From Fusobacterium varium (GTDB taxonomy: Bacteria > Fusobacteriota > Fusobacteriia > Fusobacteriales > Fusobacteriaceae): a DNA stretch of 64,000 nucleotides. Of this stretch, positions 1-8,964 are shown one piece after another; position 1 is the stretch's first letter; each line of letters starts with the position of its first letter. The DNA lies in contig AP017968.1 in NCBI GenBank assembly GCA_002356455.1, positions 248,001 to 312,000 on the forward strand, in the 5' to 3' direction. The notes below the pieces were generated by a model, which was given only the letters and a program-made list of their open reading frames with translations, was not told where the DNA came from and did no database searches. A program made the translations under genes and the position numbers.

Positions 1-103
1 AGATAGATTTATAATGTTTTTTCCAGATGAACCTCACATGGCACTGCTTAAAGTGGAAGAAATAAAGAAGATAACAAAGGTAATATTTAAAGTATTAGTT
101 TAA
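1..103 (+). CDS. YhcH/NanQ-family protein, C-terminal end (5' truncated by window)
   Basis: The reading frame is open from the left edge and stops at a TAA at 101-103. The visible residues contain a Phe-Phe-Pro-Asp-Glu-Pro-His-Met motif followed by a lysine/valine-rich tail. That is how YhcH/YjgK/YiaL cupin-like proteins end, a family that includes the sialic-acid anomerase NanQ. In that family the His and Glu of this motif help bind metal. Its place 44 bases upstream of nanA and nanE supports a role in N-acetylneuraminate use. Only about 33 codons are visible, so the family call rests on the terminal motif and context. Confidence 0.65.
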   Translation, partial: DRFIMFFPDEPHMALLKVEEIKKITKVIFKVLV

Positions 104-147
104 TTCTAAGTAAATAATAAAAAAATAAAATATATCGGGAGGAACAA

Positions 148-1020
148 ATGAAAGGAATATTTTCAGCTTTAATGGTACCATATAATGAGGATGGATCTAT
201 AAATGAAAAAGGATTAAGAGAGATAGTAAGACATAATATTGATAATATGAAAGTTGATGGATTATATGTAGGTGGAAGTACTGGAGAAAATTTTATGATT
301 TCTACAGAAGAAAAGAAAAGAGTATTTGAAATAGCTATAGATGAAGCTAAGGATCAAGTACAGCTTATAGCTCAAGTAGGGAGTATCAATGTATTTGAAT
401 CAGTGGAATTAGGTAAATATGCAACTAAATTAGGGTATAAATGTCTTTCTGCTGTAACACCATTTTACTATAAATTTAGTTTTGAAGAAATTAAAGAATA
501 CTATTTCACAATAGTAAGAGAAACTGGAAATAATATGATTATTTATTCTATTCCATTTTTAACTGGAGTTAATATGTCTGTTGCTCAATTTGGAGAGTTA
601 TTTGCTAATGAGAAAATAATTGGAGTTAAATTTACAGCTGGAGATTTCTTTTTATTAGAAAGAATGAGAAAAGCTTATCCAAACAAATTAATTCTTGCAG
701 GATTTGACGAAATGCTTTTACCAGCAGCAGTTCTTGGAATTGATGGAGCAATTGGAAGTACTTATAATGTAAATGGATTAAGAGCAAAAGAAATATTCAG
801 ACTTGCAAAAGAAGGGAAAATTGCTGAAGCTTTGGAAATACAGCATGTAACAAATGATCTTATTGAAGGAATTTTGGCAAATGGATTATATGGAACTATC
901 AAGGAAATAATGAAACTTCAAGGAGTAGATGCAGGATATTGCAGAAGACCTATGGCGAAAGTTACTCCTGAACAAGTGGCTGGAGCTAAAGTTCTTTTTG
1001 ATAAATACCTTGCTAAATAA
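148..1020 (+). CDS. nanA: N-acetylneuraminate lyase
   Basis: This 290-residue class I aldolase of the DHDPS/NAL superfamily cleaves sialic acid to N-acetylmannosamine and pyruvate in the cytoplasm. The substrate-carboxylate loop GGSTGENF lies at residues 42-49, the catalytic Tyr is in IIYSIP (Tyr133), and the Schiff-base lysine is in GVKFTAGD (Lys161). These are the positions expected for NanA rather than DapA. Length matches the family (about 290-300). A GGGAGG Shine-Dalgarno sequence sits 7 bases before the ATG. It lies between a NanQ-like end and nanE, with 27 bases to nanE, so the three read as one operon. Bacteria of this kind use host mucin sialic acid as carbon and nitrogen source. Confidence 0.95.
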   Translation: MKGIFSALMVPYNEDGSINEKGLREIVRHNIDNMKVDGLYVGGSTGENFMISTEEKKRVFEIAIDEAKDQVQLIAQVGSINVFESVELGKYATKLGYKCLSAVTPFYYKFSFEEIKEYYFTIVRETGNNMIIYSIPFLTGVNMSVAQFGELFANEKIIGVKFTAGDFFLLERMRKAYPNKLILAGFDEMLLPAAVLGIDGAIGSTYNVNGLRAKEIFRLAKEGKIAEALEIQHVTNDLIEGILANGLYGTIKEIMKLQGVDAGYCRRPMAKVTPEQVAGAKVLFDKYLAK

Positions 1021-1047
1021 TTACTCTTAGAGAAAGGTGGTATTGTA

Positions 1048-1722
1048 ATGAATAGATTGGAAAAAGTAAAGGGAAAACTTATTGTTTCATGTCAGGCTTT
1101 AGAAGATGAACCTCTTCATAGTTCTTTCATAATGGGAAAAATGGCCTATGCAGCATTAATTGGTGGAGCTTCTGGAATAAGAGCTAATACTGTGCCAGAT
1201 ATTCAGGAAATTAAGAAAAATGTCGATCTTCCAATTATTGGAATAATCAAACATCAATATGGAGATAATCAGGTATATATAACTCCTACAATGAAAGAAA
1301 TAGATGCTTTGGCTATAGAAGGTGTAGAAATTATAGCTTTAGATGGAACAAAGAGAGAGAGACCAGATGGAAATACATTGGAAAATCTTATGAAAGAAGC
1401 TAAAATTAAATATCCAAATCAATTATTTATGGCAGACATATCTTCAGTGGAAGAAGCTATTGAGGCAGAAAGAGTAGGATTTGATATAGTAGGAACTACT
1501 TTAGTAGGATATACAGAATATACAAAAGGAAATGATCCATTAACAGAGTTAGAAAAAGTTATAAAGGCCGTTACTGTACCTGTAATAGGAGAAGGAAATA
1601 TTGATACTCCTGTAAAAGCGAAAAAGGCTTTAGAGCTGGGAGCATATGCAGTGGTAGTTGGTGGAGCTATAACCAGACCTCAACAAATTACAAAGAAATT
1701 TGTAACAGAAATGGAAAATTAA
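1048..1722 (+). CDS. nanE: N-acetylmannosamine-6-phosphate 2-epimerase
   Basis: This 224-residue TIM-barrel protein of the NanE family converts ManNAc-6-P to GlcNAc-6-P, the step that joins sialic-acid breakdown to amino-sugar metabolism. Family segments are visible: an early [12 protein letters not shown] motif, IIGIIKHQY, an [12 protein letters not shown] strand-loop, and a late GEGNIDTP / [10 protein letters not shown] phosphate-binding region. It follows nanA closely with an AAAGGTGG ribosome-binding site and is followed by a strong hairpin, so it is the last gene of the operon. A ManNAc kinase and a sialic-acid transporter are not in the window and would be expected to the left. Length and motifs are normal. 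Confidence 0.95.
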   Translation: MNRLEKVKGKLIVSCQALEDEPLHSSFIMGKMAYAALIGGASGIRANTVPDIQEIKKNVDLPIIGIIKHQYGDNQVYITPTMKEIDALAIEGVEIIALDGTKRERPDGNTLENLMKEAKIKYPNQLFMADISSVEEAIEAERVGFDIVGTTLVGYTEYTKGNDPLTELEKVIKAVTVPVIGEGNIDTPVKAKKALELGAYAVVVGGAITRPQQITKKFVTEMEN

Positions 1723-1731
1723 AAAATAAAG

Positions 1732-1804
1732 AAAGAGCTATTTTATAACAACTTTAAATCTTAGATAGTTAAGATGAAAGTACAATACATTTTAGCTCTT
1801 TTTT
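1732..1804 (+). terminator. Rho-independent terminator of the nan operon
   Basis: A 9-bp outer stem (AAAGAGCTA at 1732-1740 with TAGCTCTTT at 1793-1801) runs into a T tract. The loop carries a second hairpin, ACTTT/AAAGT plus ATCTTA/TAAGAT (1751-1781). It starts just after the nanE stop. Confidence 0.7.
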
Positions 1805-1904
1805 ATAATTTATAAAATATTAAATATTAAAAAAATAAAATTACAGATAGTTATGATATAGAGCATTAAGTTATATTTAAATATTTTAAATATTTCTTAA
1901 TTTC

Positions 1905-1933
1905 TTGACTTTAAATTATATATAAGCTAAAAT
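1905..1933 (+). promoter_or_regulatory. Sigma-70-type promoter of the EAL gene
   Basis: TTGACT (1905-1910), a 17-base spacer, and TAAAAT (1928-1933). This is a near-consensus housekeeping promoter about 120 bases before the start codon at 2054. The rest of the roughly 330-base gap is featureless AT-rich DNA after the nan terminator. Confidence 0.6.
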
Positions 1934-2053
1934 ATTACTGGTATTAAAGAATATTTTTATTTCTTAAAATTATAAAATAATATTATAAATTATTTTTTAG
2001 TATATTAAAAAGTGAGTAAATTTAAAAATATAATAATATTTTTGGAGAAAACC

Positions 2054-4303
2054 ATGGCAAAAAAGAAGAAAAGCAAAATAAGAGAAATGATAACATTATT
2101 AGCAGTAGGGGCAGTAATATTCATAGCAGCTCTTTCTTTTTCGTTTGTCAATAAAGTGAAGAATTCTATACTTTCTGATACACTAGGAAATATTTCTGAA
2201 ATAACTATTCAAAGTGCTGAAAAGTTTGCATTATTTTTGGAAGCTGATAGAGTAAAAGTTGAAGCTGCTGATTGTGTAACAGAAATAGAATTAAGAGATG
2301 GATTTTCAGAAGAAGATATATATATGGTATTAACCCATCTTTATGACAAGTATAAAACCTCATTTACATTTATTCTTAATGATGGAAAAGTCTATAAATT
2401 AGATAAAAGAACTAAGAAAATCTGGAGAAGAGAACTAGAAGAGATAGATTTTAATAAATATGGAAAAAGAGGCGTAAAAGGGCCAGTATATAACAATATA
2501 ACTGGAAGAAGAGAAATAAGTATTTATAAAAAAATAAATATTCCTGAAATAGGAGAAGCACTTATCATGAAGAGCAGAGATGTGGAAACACTCTATGATG
2601 AATATGAACTTTCTTTTTATAATGGGATAGGATATTCATATGTTATAGATATTCATGGAGATATTTTATTCAGACCTAAAAATATAAACAGCAGTAAAGA
2701 TTTAAGTAATTTTTTTGACATTTTATATAAAGAAAATATTTCACAAGAAGCAGATAAAGTAAGAAAAGATTTATTAGAAGATAAAGCTGGAATAAGAATA
2801 ATGGAATACAGAGGAATAGAAAGAATTATAAGTTATGTTCCAGTAAAGAATGTAGAAGACTGGTATGTAGTTTCAGTGATTCCTCTTTCAGCAGTAGAAA
2901 AGGCATCAAATAGTATAGTTGTAAGAGCATTATTTTTATGTCTTTTTATTATATTAGTAGTTGGAATAGGAACATGGTTATATCTGGTTTCAAGAACAAA
3001 ATATGAAAAAGAAATAGAAGAAATAGCATATAATGATTCTCTTACAGGACTTATGAATTTTATAAAATTTAAATTAGAAGGAAATAAAATTTTGAAAGAT
3101 ATGCCTTTAGGAAATTATGCAGTTTTCTATATGGATATAAGAAATTTTAAAATGATAAATGATGTATTTAGTTATAAAATAGGAGATAAAATAATACAGG
3201 GAATTGCAAATGAGTTAAAGAATTTTTTTTCAAAAGAATCTTTAGTAGCAAGAGTGAATGCAGATAATTTTGTAGTATTGATTGAATACTTAAATAAAGA
3301 TATACTTGAAGAGGAATTAAATAATATAATAAAGAAAATGAGCAGTAATAGTTATGTTAAGGATATGGAATATCATTTAGATATTTATGGTGGTGTATGC
3401 TGTAGGGAAGATTCAGAAAAAAATGATGTAAATACTATATTAGACAGAGCTAACATGGCTCGTAAATATGCAAAAGATAGTAAAACGAATAAACTTGTTT
3501 TTTATAATAAAACTATGAGTGAAATTTTGATAAGAGAGCAAGATATGGAGCTAAAAAAGGAAGAGGCTTTAAGAAATGGAGAGTTTATTGCATTTATACA
3601 GCCAAAATATTCTTTGAAAAGCGGAAAAGCAGAAGGTGGAGAAGCACTAGTAAGGTGGAAAGCAGATGGAGGATATATCTCTCCAGGAGAGTTCATTCCG
3701 TTATTTGAAAAAAATGATTTTATTGTAAGTATAGATAAATATATGCATGAAGAAGTATGTAAACTTCAAAGAAAATGGCTGGATGAAGGATTAGAAGTAT
3801 TTCCTATCTCAGTAAATGTTTCAAAAAGACAACTTTATAATCCTTATTTTGCAGAAGAATATATTGAAACTAAAAATAGATATAAACTGCCAGATGGTCT
3901 TATAGAGTTAGAATTTACTGAAAGTATTTTCTTTGAAAAATATGAAGTGATATCCGGAATTGTAAAGAAACTGACAGAGCATGGATATATATGTTCAATA
4001 GATGATTTTGGATCAGGATATTCTTCGTTAAATTTATTAAAAGATGTTTCTCTTGGAATTTTAAAGATTGACAGATTATTTTTTGAAAACTTAGAGAATA
4101 ATAAAAGAGGAGATATAATTATTAGAAATGTTATAAATATGGCAAGAGAATTAAATATGAAAATTGTTGCAGAAGGTGTGGAAACTTTAGAGCAATTAGA
4201 ATTTTTAAGAAGTGTAAATTGTGATATGGTACAAGGATATATTTATGACAGACCTATGCCAGTGGAAGAATTTGAATCTAAATATTATGATATAAAAGGC
4301 TGA
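2054..4303 (+). CDS. Membrane c-di-GMP phosphodiesterase, degenerate GGDEF plus intact EAL
   Basis: This protein of about 749 residues should sit in the inner membrane. One transmembrane helix lies near the N-terminus, then an extracytoplasmic sensor of about 250 residues (Cache-like), a second helix near residues 283-305, a GGDEF domain and a C-terminal EAL domain. The GGDEF signature reads NADNF, so diguanylate cyclase activity is unlikely. The EAL domain keeps EALVRW, NVSKRQ, ELEFTES, DDFGSGYSS, KIDR and VAEGVET, so c-di-GMP hydrolysis is expected. I chose ATG 2054 over the in-frame GTG at 2012 because GGAG lies 6 bases upstream and the 2012 start lacks a ribosome-binding site. The decayed GGDEF may act as a GTP sensor, as in other such tandem proteins. 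Confidence 0.9.
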   Translation: MAKKKKSKIREMITLLAVGAVIFIAALSFSFVNKVKNSILSDTLGNISEITIQSAEKFALFLEADRVKVEAADCVTEIELRDGFSEEDIYMVLTHLYDKYKTSFTFILNDGKVYKLDKRTKKIWRRELEEIDFNKYGKRGVKGPVYNNITGRREISIYKKINIPEIGEALIMKSRDVETLYDEYELSFYNGIGYSYVIDIHGDILFRPKNINSSKDLSNFFDILYKENISQEADKVRKDLLEDKAGIRIMEYRGIERIISYVPVKNVEDWYVVSVIPLSAVEKASNSIVVRALFLCLFIILVVGIGTWLYLVSRTKYEKEIEEIAYNDSLTGLMNFIKFKLEGNKILKDMPLGNYAVFYMDIRNFKMINDVFSYKIGDKIIQGIANELKNFFSKESLVARVNADNFVVLIEYLNKDILEEELNNIIKKMSSNSYVKDMEYHLDIYGGVCCREDSEKNDVNTILDRANMARKYAKDSKTNKLVFYNKTMSEILIREQDMELKKEEALRNGEFIAFIQPKYSLKSGKAEGGEALVRWKADGGYISPGEFIPLFEKNDFIVSIDKYMHEEVCKLQRKWLDEGLEVFPISVNVSKRQLYNPYFAEEYIETKNRYKLPDGLIELEFTESIFFEKYEVISGIVKKLTEHGYICSIDDFGSGYSSLNLLKDVSLGILKIDRLFFENLENNKRGDIIIRNVINMARELNMKIVAEGVETLEQLEFLRSVNCDMVQGYIYDRPMPVEEFESKYYDIKG

Positions 4304-4323
4304 TCTCTTATGATCAGCCTTTT
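4294..4323. terminator. Bidirectional terminator between the EAL gene and the kdgT-type gene
   Basis: Perfect 12-bp stem AAAAGGCTGATC / GATCAGCCTTTT with a 6-base loop; the EAL stop codon lies inside the left arm. It has A/T tails on both sides and lies between convergent genes. Confidence 0.8.
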
Positions 4324-4327
4324 GGTT

Positions 4328-5275
4328 TTAAATCTGAATAGATTCTTTTTTTCTTTGATTATATTTATATACATAAGTTGTTAAAACGGGCACTAAAAAT
4401 GCTGTAAGTATAGTTGAAGCAGCAACTTGAGCAGTGGCTATTTTAGCAGTTTCTAAAAGTCTTGGATCCATAGCAGCAATTGCTAAAGGTGTAGCAACAG
4501 CATTTCCAGATGTACTGGAGATTGCTGCACCAGCTATCCCACTACCACCAGTTATCTTATCTGAGAGAATATTGAATATTCCTCCGATTATTACTGTCAT
4601 AAGTCCAAGTATAACTCCAGGTATACCAGCTTTTATAAGCATAGCAAGATTGATTCCGCATCCTAGTCCAAAAGCAAAGAATGGAATCATAACTCCTCCA
4701 GCTTTTGATAAAAATTCTTTCATATCTTCATCAAGATTTCCGAGTAAAGCACCTAGGAGAATAGGAATAACAGCTCCAATCAGTATAGAAAAAGGAATAG
4801 CAGCAACACCAGCACTTCCTAGAGCTATCATAGTAAGAAATGGACCATCATTTAAAGAAACTATTGCAATAGCTCCAGTATCAGTAGCATCTCCAAATTC
4901 ACCAGTAAGAGCAGCATAAAGTCCTCCATTACTGTTTGTCATAGCAGATATTATTGCCAACGCTGAAAGGCCAAACAGTCCTTCTGTACCCATAAATTTA
5001 CTTACAAGAATACCAATAACAGCACCTATTAAAAATTTTGAGACTGTAATAACAGAACCTTTTTTTATAACCTGAGGCGCTGCTTTTAAATTTATTTCAG
5101 CTCCCATACATACAAGGAAAACAGCTAATATAGGCATTGCACCTCTGGCCAGATTAGTAGTAAAACTACCTATATCTAGAATTTGTGGACAAAATGTATT
5201 CATTACAGCCCCAATAATAAGAGGCACTACCATCATTCCACCTGGAATTTTTTCAATACTTTTTTTTATTTTCAT
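4328..5275 (-). CDS. 2-keto-3-deoxygluconate permease family transporter (KdgT)
   Basis: This 315-residue polytopic membrane protein opens with the KdgT hallmark [13 protein letters not shown] and carries further family segments: [32 protein letters not shown] and [12 protein letters not shown]. Escherichia coli KdgT imports 2-keto-3-deoxygluconate with protons. I start it at ATG 5275 rather than GTG 5284 because AAGGGG lies about 8 bases upstream and KdgT proteins begin at this Met. It lies 18 bases downstream of the UxaA-type large subunit and so is the third gene of a sigma-54-controlled operon. The substrate is probably a sugar acid or keto-deoxy sugar acid; KDG itself is not proven. Confidence 0.88.
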   Translation of the reverse strand: MKIKKSIEKIPGGMMVVPLIIGAVMNTFCPQILDIGSFTTNLARGAMPILAVFLVCMGAEINLKAAPQVIKKGSVITVSKFLIGAVIGILVSKFMGTEGLFGLSALAIISAMTNSNGGLYAALTGEFGDATDTGAIAIVSLNDGPFLTMIALGSAGVAAIPFSILIGAVIPILLGALLGNLDEDMKEFLSKAGGVMIPFFAFGLGCGINLAMLIKAGIPGVILGLMTVIIGGIFNILSDKITGGSGIAGAAISSTSGNAVATPLAIAAMDPRLLETAKIATAQVAASTILTAFLVPVLTTYVYKYNQRKKESIQI

Positions 5276-5292
5276 ATAATTCACCCCTTATA

Positions 5293-6450
5293 TTAGAATG
5301 TTGGTGCTATTTTATAAATACAGAATTCTCTATGTTTTAATGCTTCAGCCTTAGTAATTTTTCCATTACAGACTTCAACTATTTCTTCAAATAATTTTTC
5401 ACCCATTTCTTTTATAGTTTTATGACCTGAAACAATTTCTGATACATCAAAATCTATATTATCTTCCATATTTTTAAAAGTATGGAAGTTACCTGTAAGT
5501 TTGATAACAGGAGCAAGTGGATTACCAGTTGGTGTTCCTCTACCTGTTGTAAAGATAACAACTTGAGCCCCTCCAGCTACCATTCCTGTGATTGATTCGA
5601 TATCCTGTCCTGGAGTATCCATTATAAATAGACCTTTTTCAGCAGGAATATCAGCATATTGGAGCACACCTTGAAATGGAGCAGTTCCAGATTTATGAAT
5701 ACATCCAAGAGATTTTTCTTCAATAGATGTAAGACCACCTTCAATATTTCCTGGAGTTGGCTGTCCGCCTCTGATATCTTCTCCTAATGCCATTGCTCTT
5801 TCTTCACAACCTCTTACTAAGTTGAGAATTTCTTGAGAAACTTTTTCATTTATACCTCTTCTTGCAACAACATGTTCAGCTCCAATAAATTCAGTAGTTT
5901 CTGATAAAATACTAGTTCCTCCCATTCCTACAAGAATATCAGATGCCACTCCGCAAGTAGGATTTGAAGCTAATCCTGATGTTGTATCAGAACCTCCGCA
6001 TTCCATTCCAAGAATAAGTTCTGAAATATCACATTCTACTTTTTTTTCTAATGAAAGTTCTTGAGCAAATTTTCTAGAAATAGAAACTCCCTTTGCAAAA
6101 GCTTTAAGAGTTCCTCCTTCTCCTTGTATAGTTATCATTTCTACTTTTTTTCCTGTTTTCTTTATTTCATTATATACTTCTAAAGGTTCAGCTCCTTCAC
6201 AACCAAGCCCAACTACTAATACTGCTCCAACATTTGGATGAATTCCTGTATTAACAATAGTTTTTAGTGTAAGTCTTGCATCTCCCCCTAACTGGCAGCA
6301 TCCAAAAGTATTGTTGATATGAGTACTTCCTTCAACTGCTCTAGAAATATCTTCAGCTAATTTATTAGAGCATACACTAGTTGCTAAAATAAGTACATAG
6401 TTTCTTATTCCTACTTTTCCATCATTTCTTCTGTATCCCATAAATTTCAT
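5293..6450 (-). CDS. UxaA-family hydro-lyase, large subunit (altronate dehydratase C-terminal type)
   Basis: This 385-residue protein corresponds to the C-terminal catalytic part of altronate/galactarate dehydratases, and also to the large subunit of sulfolactate sulfo-lyase (SuyB). Visible marks are GYRRNDGKVGIRNY near the N-terminus, NTFGCCQLGG, GLGCEGAE, the MECGGSDTTSGLASNP stretch and a late GRGTPTGNPLAPV segment. Members bind iron through conserved Cys/His residues and remove water (or sulfite) from a hydroxy acid. In E. coli UxaA this domain is fused to an SAF domain; here the SAF part is the separate gene just upstream. The linked KdgT-type permease favours a sugar-acid substrate over sulfolactate. 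The exact substrate cannot be read from the sequence. Confidence 0.85.
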   Translation of the reverse strand: MKFMGYRRNDGKVGIRNYVLILATSVCSNKLAEDISRAVEGSTHINNTFGCCQLGGDARLTLKTIVNTGIHPNVGAVLVVGLGCEGAEPLEVYNEIKKTGKKVEMITIQGEGGTLKAFAKGVSISRKFAQELSLEKKVECDISELILGMECGGSDTTSGLASNPTCGVASDILVGMGGTSILSETTEFIGAEHVVARRGINEKVSQEILNLVRGCEERAMALGEDIRGGQPTPGNIEGGLTSIEEKSLGCIHKSGTAPFQGVLQYADIPAEKGLFIMDTPGQDIESITGMVAGGAQVVIFTTGRGTPTGNPLAPVIKLTGNFHTFKNMEDNIDFDVSEIVSGHKTIKEMGEKLFEEIVEVCNGKITKAEALKHREFCIYKIAPTF

Positions 6451-6495
6451 ATTAATTTCCTCCTGAATTTTTTTATTTCTGCTAAAAAATTATTA

Positions 6496-6789
6496 TTAAT
6501 GTTTTTTATCTCCTCTTCCTCTATCACTTTCTACATTATGTACATGAACATGTTCTCCAGTAAAAATATCTTTAGTTGCAGTTCCAATGCTTTCATTGTA
6601 TTTTATAACATGTTCTCCTTTTCTTATGTCTTTAATAGCAAACTTGTGACCAAATCTAACATCTTCTTTCATAACTACTTCAATTACTTCATCCCCCAGA
6701 AACATTTTGGCAATATCTCCTTTTTTTAAATCGACAGTTGCAGTAGCTAAAGAATCATTTTTTGTTACTATAACACCTTGTTTTTCCAT
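6496..6789 (-). CDS. UxaA-family hydro-lyase, small SAF-domain subunit
   Basis: This 97-residue protein matches the N-terminal SAF domain of altronate dehydratase and the small subunit of sulfolactate sulfo-lyase (SuyA). It has the typical beta-rich pattern with VRFGHKFAIKDI and KGEHVIKYNESIGTAT, and a His-rich C-terminus. In the family this domain shapes the active site together with the large subunit. An AAGGAGG ribosome-binding site sits a few bases before the ATG. It is the first gene of the small-subunit, large-subunit, permease operon, and the start lies about 30 bases downstream of the predicted sigma-54 transcription start. Confidence 0.85.
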   Translation of the reverse strand: MEKQGVIVTKNDSLATATVDLKKGDIAKMFLGDEVIEVVMKEDVRFGHKFAIKDIRKGEHVIKYNESIGTATKDIFTGEHVHVHNVESDRGRGDKKH

Positions 6790-6831
6790 TTTAAGCCTCC
6801 TTGAATTTTGTTGTCTGTCATAGGTATATAA

Positions 6832-6847
6832 AGCAATTTTTATGCCA
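6832..6847 (-). promoter_or_regulatory. Sigma-54 (-24/-12) promoter of the UxaA/KdgT operon
   Basis: Read on the minus strand: TGGCAT, five A bases, TTGCT. This matches the consensus TGGCAC-N5-TTGCW at all but one base. It lies about 43 bases upstream of the small-subunit start codon and faces a divergent sigma-54 activator gene, so sequence and context agree. Confidence 0.85.
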
Positions 6848-6960
6848 TAATATTGAAAAAAATAAAAAATAATCGAAAGTAGTGAATAAATTTAAATCAA
6901 AATATTATAAAGATAAAAAAATAATGATATAATATAAAATATATTTTAAAAACGTTGTAT

Positions 6961-6974
6961 TTTACAGCTGTAAA
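6961..6974. promoter_or_regulatory. 14-bp palindrome, candidate enhancer (UAS) or autoregulatory operator
   Basis: TTTACAGCTGTAAA is a perfect dyad. It lies about 115 bp upstream of the -24 element and 20 bases before the start codon of the sigma-54 activator. That is the usual distance for an enhancer-binding protein site. Assignment as the activator's site is inference. Confidence 0.5.
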
Positions 6975-6993
6975 TTTCAATGTAGGAGGAAAA

Positions 6994-8865
6994 ATGAAAA
7001 GAATATGTCTGCTTGCACCATATAAAGACTTTTTAGAGCATGAAGAAAGTGATAAATTTTTAATAAAGAAGTATGCTAATCTAACAGAAGCTGTAAAGGT
7101 AGCAAAAGATTTTCAGAATAATGATGGAGAAATAATTATAACAAGAGGAGGTACAGCAAAAATAATTAGAGAAAATACTTCTCTTACGGTAATAGAAATA
7201 GAAATATCCAGTATAGAAATATTGAAGACATTGAAGAAAATAGAAAAAACAGATACTCCATTAGGGATAGTGGGATATAAAAATGCAGTATATAAATGCA
7301 GTTATTTAGCTAATATAGCGGGATTTAAAGAAACGTATGAAGTAATATTTGATGAGGAGCAAAGTTATAATAAATATTTAAATACTCTTGAAGAGCTGAT
7401 ATATGAAAAGAAAGTAAAAACTTTTATAGGAGATACAGTACTTTTAAATACTTTGGAAAAAAAATCATATTATATAGATTTTTATCTTATAAAATCAGAG
7501 TATAATTCTATTCATAAGGCTTTTGAAGAAGCTAAAAAAATGTTGGAGTTTAAAGAGAATGAAAAAATAAAAAATAGATATCTGACAGCTATTCTTAATA
7601 ATACAGATTGTGGAATGATATACACAGACAATGAAGGAAAAATAGGACATTATAATTCTATGGGAAATAAACTGTTTAATAATAAAATATATATAGATGA
7701 TAATATTTTTGATTTTATACAAGAGATAGGGCAAGAATTTATTTTTGGATTAAAAGATGAAGTAAAAAATATACTTATTGATACTAAAAAGGAGAAAGTA
7801 TCTATGGATATAACTCCTGTACAGCAGTCAGAAAATAAAAACAGTTTCCTTTTTACTTTCAGAAGATTTAAAAATATTGAAGAATCAGCTAATAGTTTAA
7901 GAAAATCTTTAGTTAATTTGGAATTTTCAGCTAAACATACATGGAAAGATTTGGTAACTAATGATAAAAATTTTGAAGAAATTAAAAAAATTGCAAGACA
8001 TTATGCTGGAACAGAAAATACCATACTTATAACAGGAGAAAGTGGAACTGGAAAAGAACTGTTTGCTCAAAGTATACATAATGGAAGCAAAAGAAAAAAT
8101 GAACCATTTATAGCTTTCAATTGTGCCAATATTTCAGAGAATCTTATAGAGAGTGAGCTTTTCGGATATGAGGAAGGAGCTTTTACAGGAGCAAGGAGAA
8201 GAGGGAAAAAAGGCTTGTTTGAACTTGCTCATAAAGGAACTATTTTTTTAGATGAAATATCTGAAATTCCATACCATCTTCAAAATAAATTTTTAAGAGT
8301 TCTTCAGGAAAAGTGTTTCAGAAGAGTTGGAGGGGAGGAAACTATATATGTAGATGTAAGAGTTGTAGCAGCTACAAATAAAAATCTTTCTTTATTGTGT
8401 GAAGAGGGAAAATTCAGAACAGATCTTTTTTATAGATTGAATGTGCTGGAAATAGAAACTATACCATTAAGAAGAAGAAAAGAAGATATTTTTATTATAG
8501 GAAAACACATATTAGAAAAAGAACTTCTTGGATTAAATCTTTTTGAAGCGGAAAGATTTATAAATATATTGGAAAAATTATCTGAATATTCATTTCCAGG
8601 AAATGTAAGAGAACTGGAAAATATAATAAAAAGAGTAGTGGTACTGAAAATAAATTTAAAACTTCCAGATGATAAAATATTAAATCTTCTTCCTTTAGGA
8701 AGAAGTGAGAGAAGAAAAAATGAATTTTCAAATATGACACTTAGAGAAATAGAAAAAAAGATAGTGGAAGAAATACTTGAAGAGGAAAGTAATAATAAAA
8801 CAAAAACAGCTATTAGGTTAGGAATAGACAGAGGAACATTAAATAGAATATTAAAGGAAAAATAA
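6994..8865 (+). CDS. Sigma-54-dependent transcriptional activator, PrpR type
   Basis: This 623-residue enhancer-binding protein has an N-terminal PrpR_N-like sensor (residues about 1-180, with the RGGTAKIIR motif), a PAS-like segment (about 190-290), the AAA+ domain and a Fis-type helix-turn-helix at the C-terminus ([18 protein letters not shown]). The AAA+ domain keeps the Walker A motif GESGTGKE, the sigma-54 contact loop GAFTGA and Walker B IFLDEI, so it should open sigma-54 promoters. ATG 6994 is preferred over TTG 6955 because AGGAGG lies just upstream; the longer form would also code through the palindrome. It is divergent from the UxaA/KdgT operon, which has a matching -24/-12 promoter. 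The inducer is probably that pathway's substrate. Confidence 0.92.
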   Translation: MKRICLLAPYKDFLEHEESDKFLIKKYANLTEAVKVAKDFQNNDGEIIITRGGTAKIIRENTSLTVIEIEISSIEILKTLKKIEKTDTPLGIVGYKNAVYKCSYLANIAGFKETYEVIFDEEQSYNKYLNTLEELIYEKKVKTFIGDTVLLNTLEKKSYYIDFYLIKSEYNSIHKAFEEAKKMLEFKENEKIKNRYLTAILNNTDCGMIYTDNEGKIGHYNSMGNKLFNNKIYIDDNIFDFIQEIGQEFIFGLKDEVKNILIDTKKEKVSMDITPVQQSENKNSFLFTFRRFKNIEESANSLRKSLVNLEFSAKHTWKDLVTNDKNFEEIKKIARHYAGTENTILITGESGTGKELFAQSIHNGSKRKNEPFIAFNCANISENLIESELFGYEEGAFTGARRRGKKGLFELAHKGTIFLDEISEIPYHLQNKFLRVLQEKCFRRVGGEETIYVDVRVVAATNKNLSLLCEEGKFRTDLFYRLNVLEIETIPLRRRKEDIFIIGKHILEKELLGLNLFEAERFINILEKLSEYSFPGNVRELENIIKRVVVLKINLKLPDDKILNLLPLGRSERRKNEFSNMTLREIEKKIVEEILEEESNNKTKTAIRLGIDRGTLNRILKEK

Positions 8866-8964
8866 AATAAATATTTTAAAATTTTATTTAGTTGAAAATT
8901 GGAAATAAAGGAATATAATACTTATAAGTATTATGATTCCATATATAATAAGGTTGGTGATAAG

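Noticed and set aside
1732-1804. Nested hairpin after nanE considered as a separate small RNA
   Set aside because: Position at the operon end and the terminal T tract fit an extended terminator; no promoter precedes it.
4434-4919. 161-codon plus-strand ORF opposite the KdgT-type gene
   Set aside because: Antisense shadow of a clear transporter; no ribosome-binding site and proline/isoleucine composition typical of a shadow.
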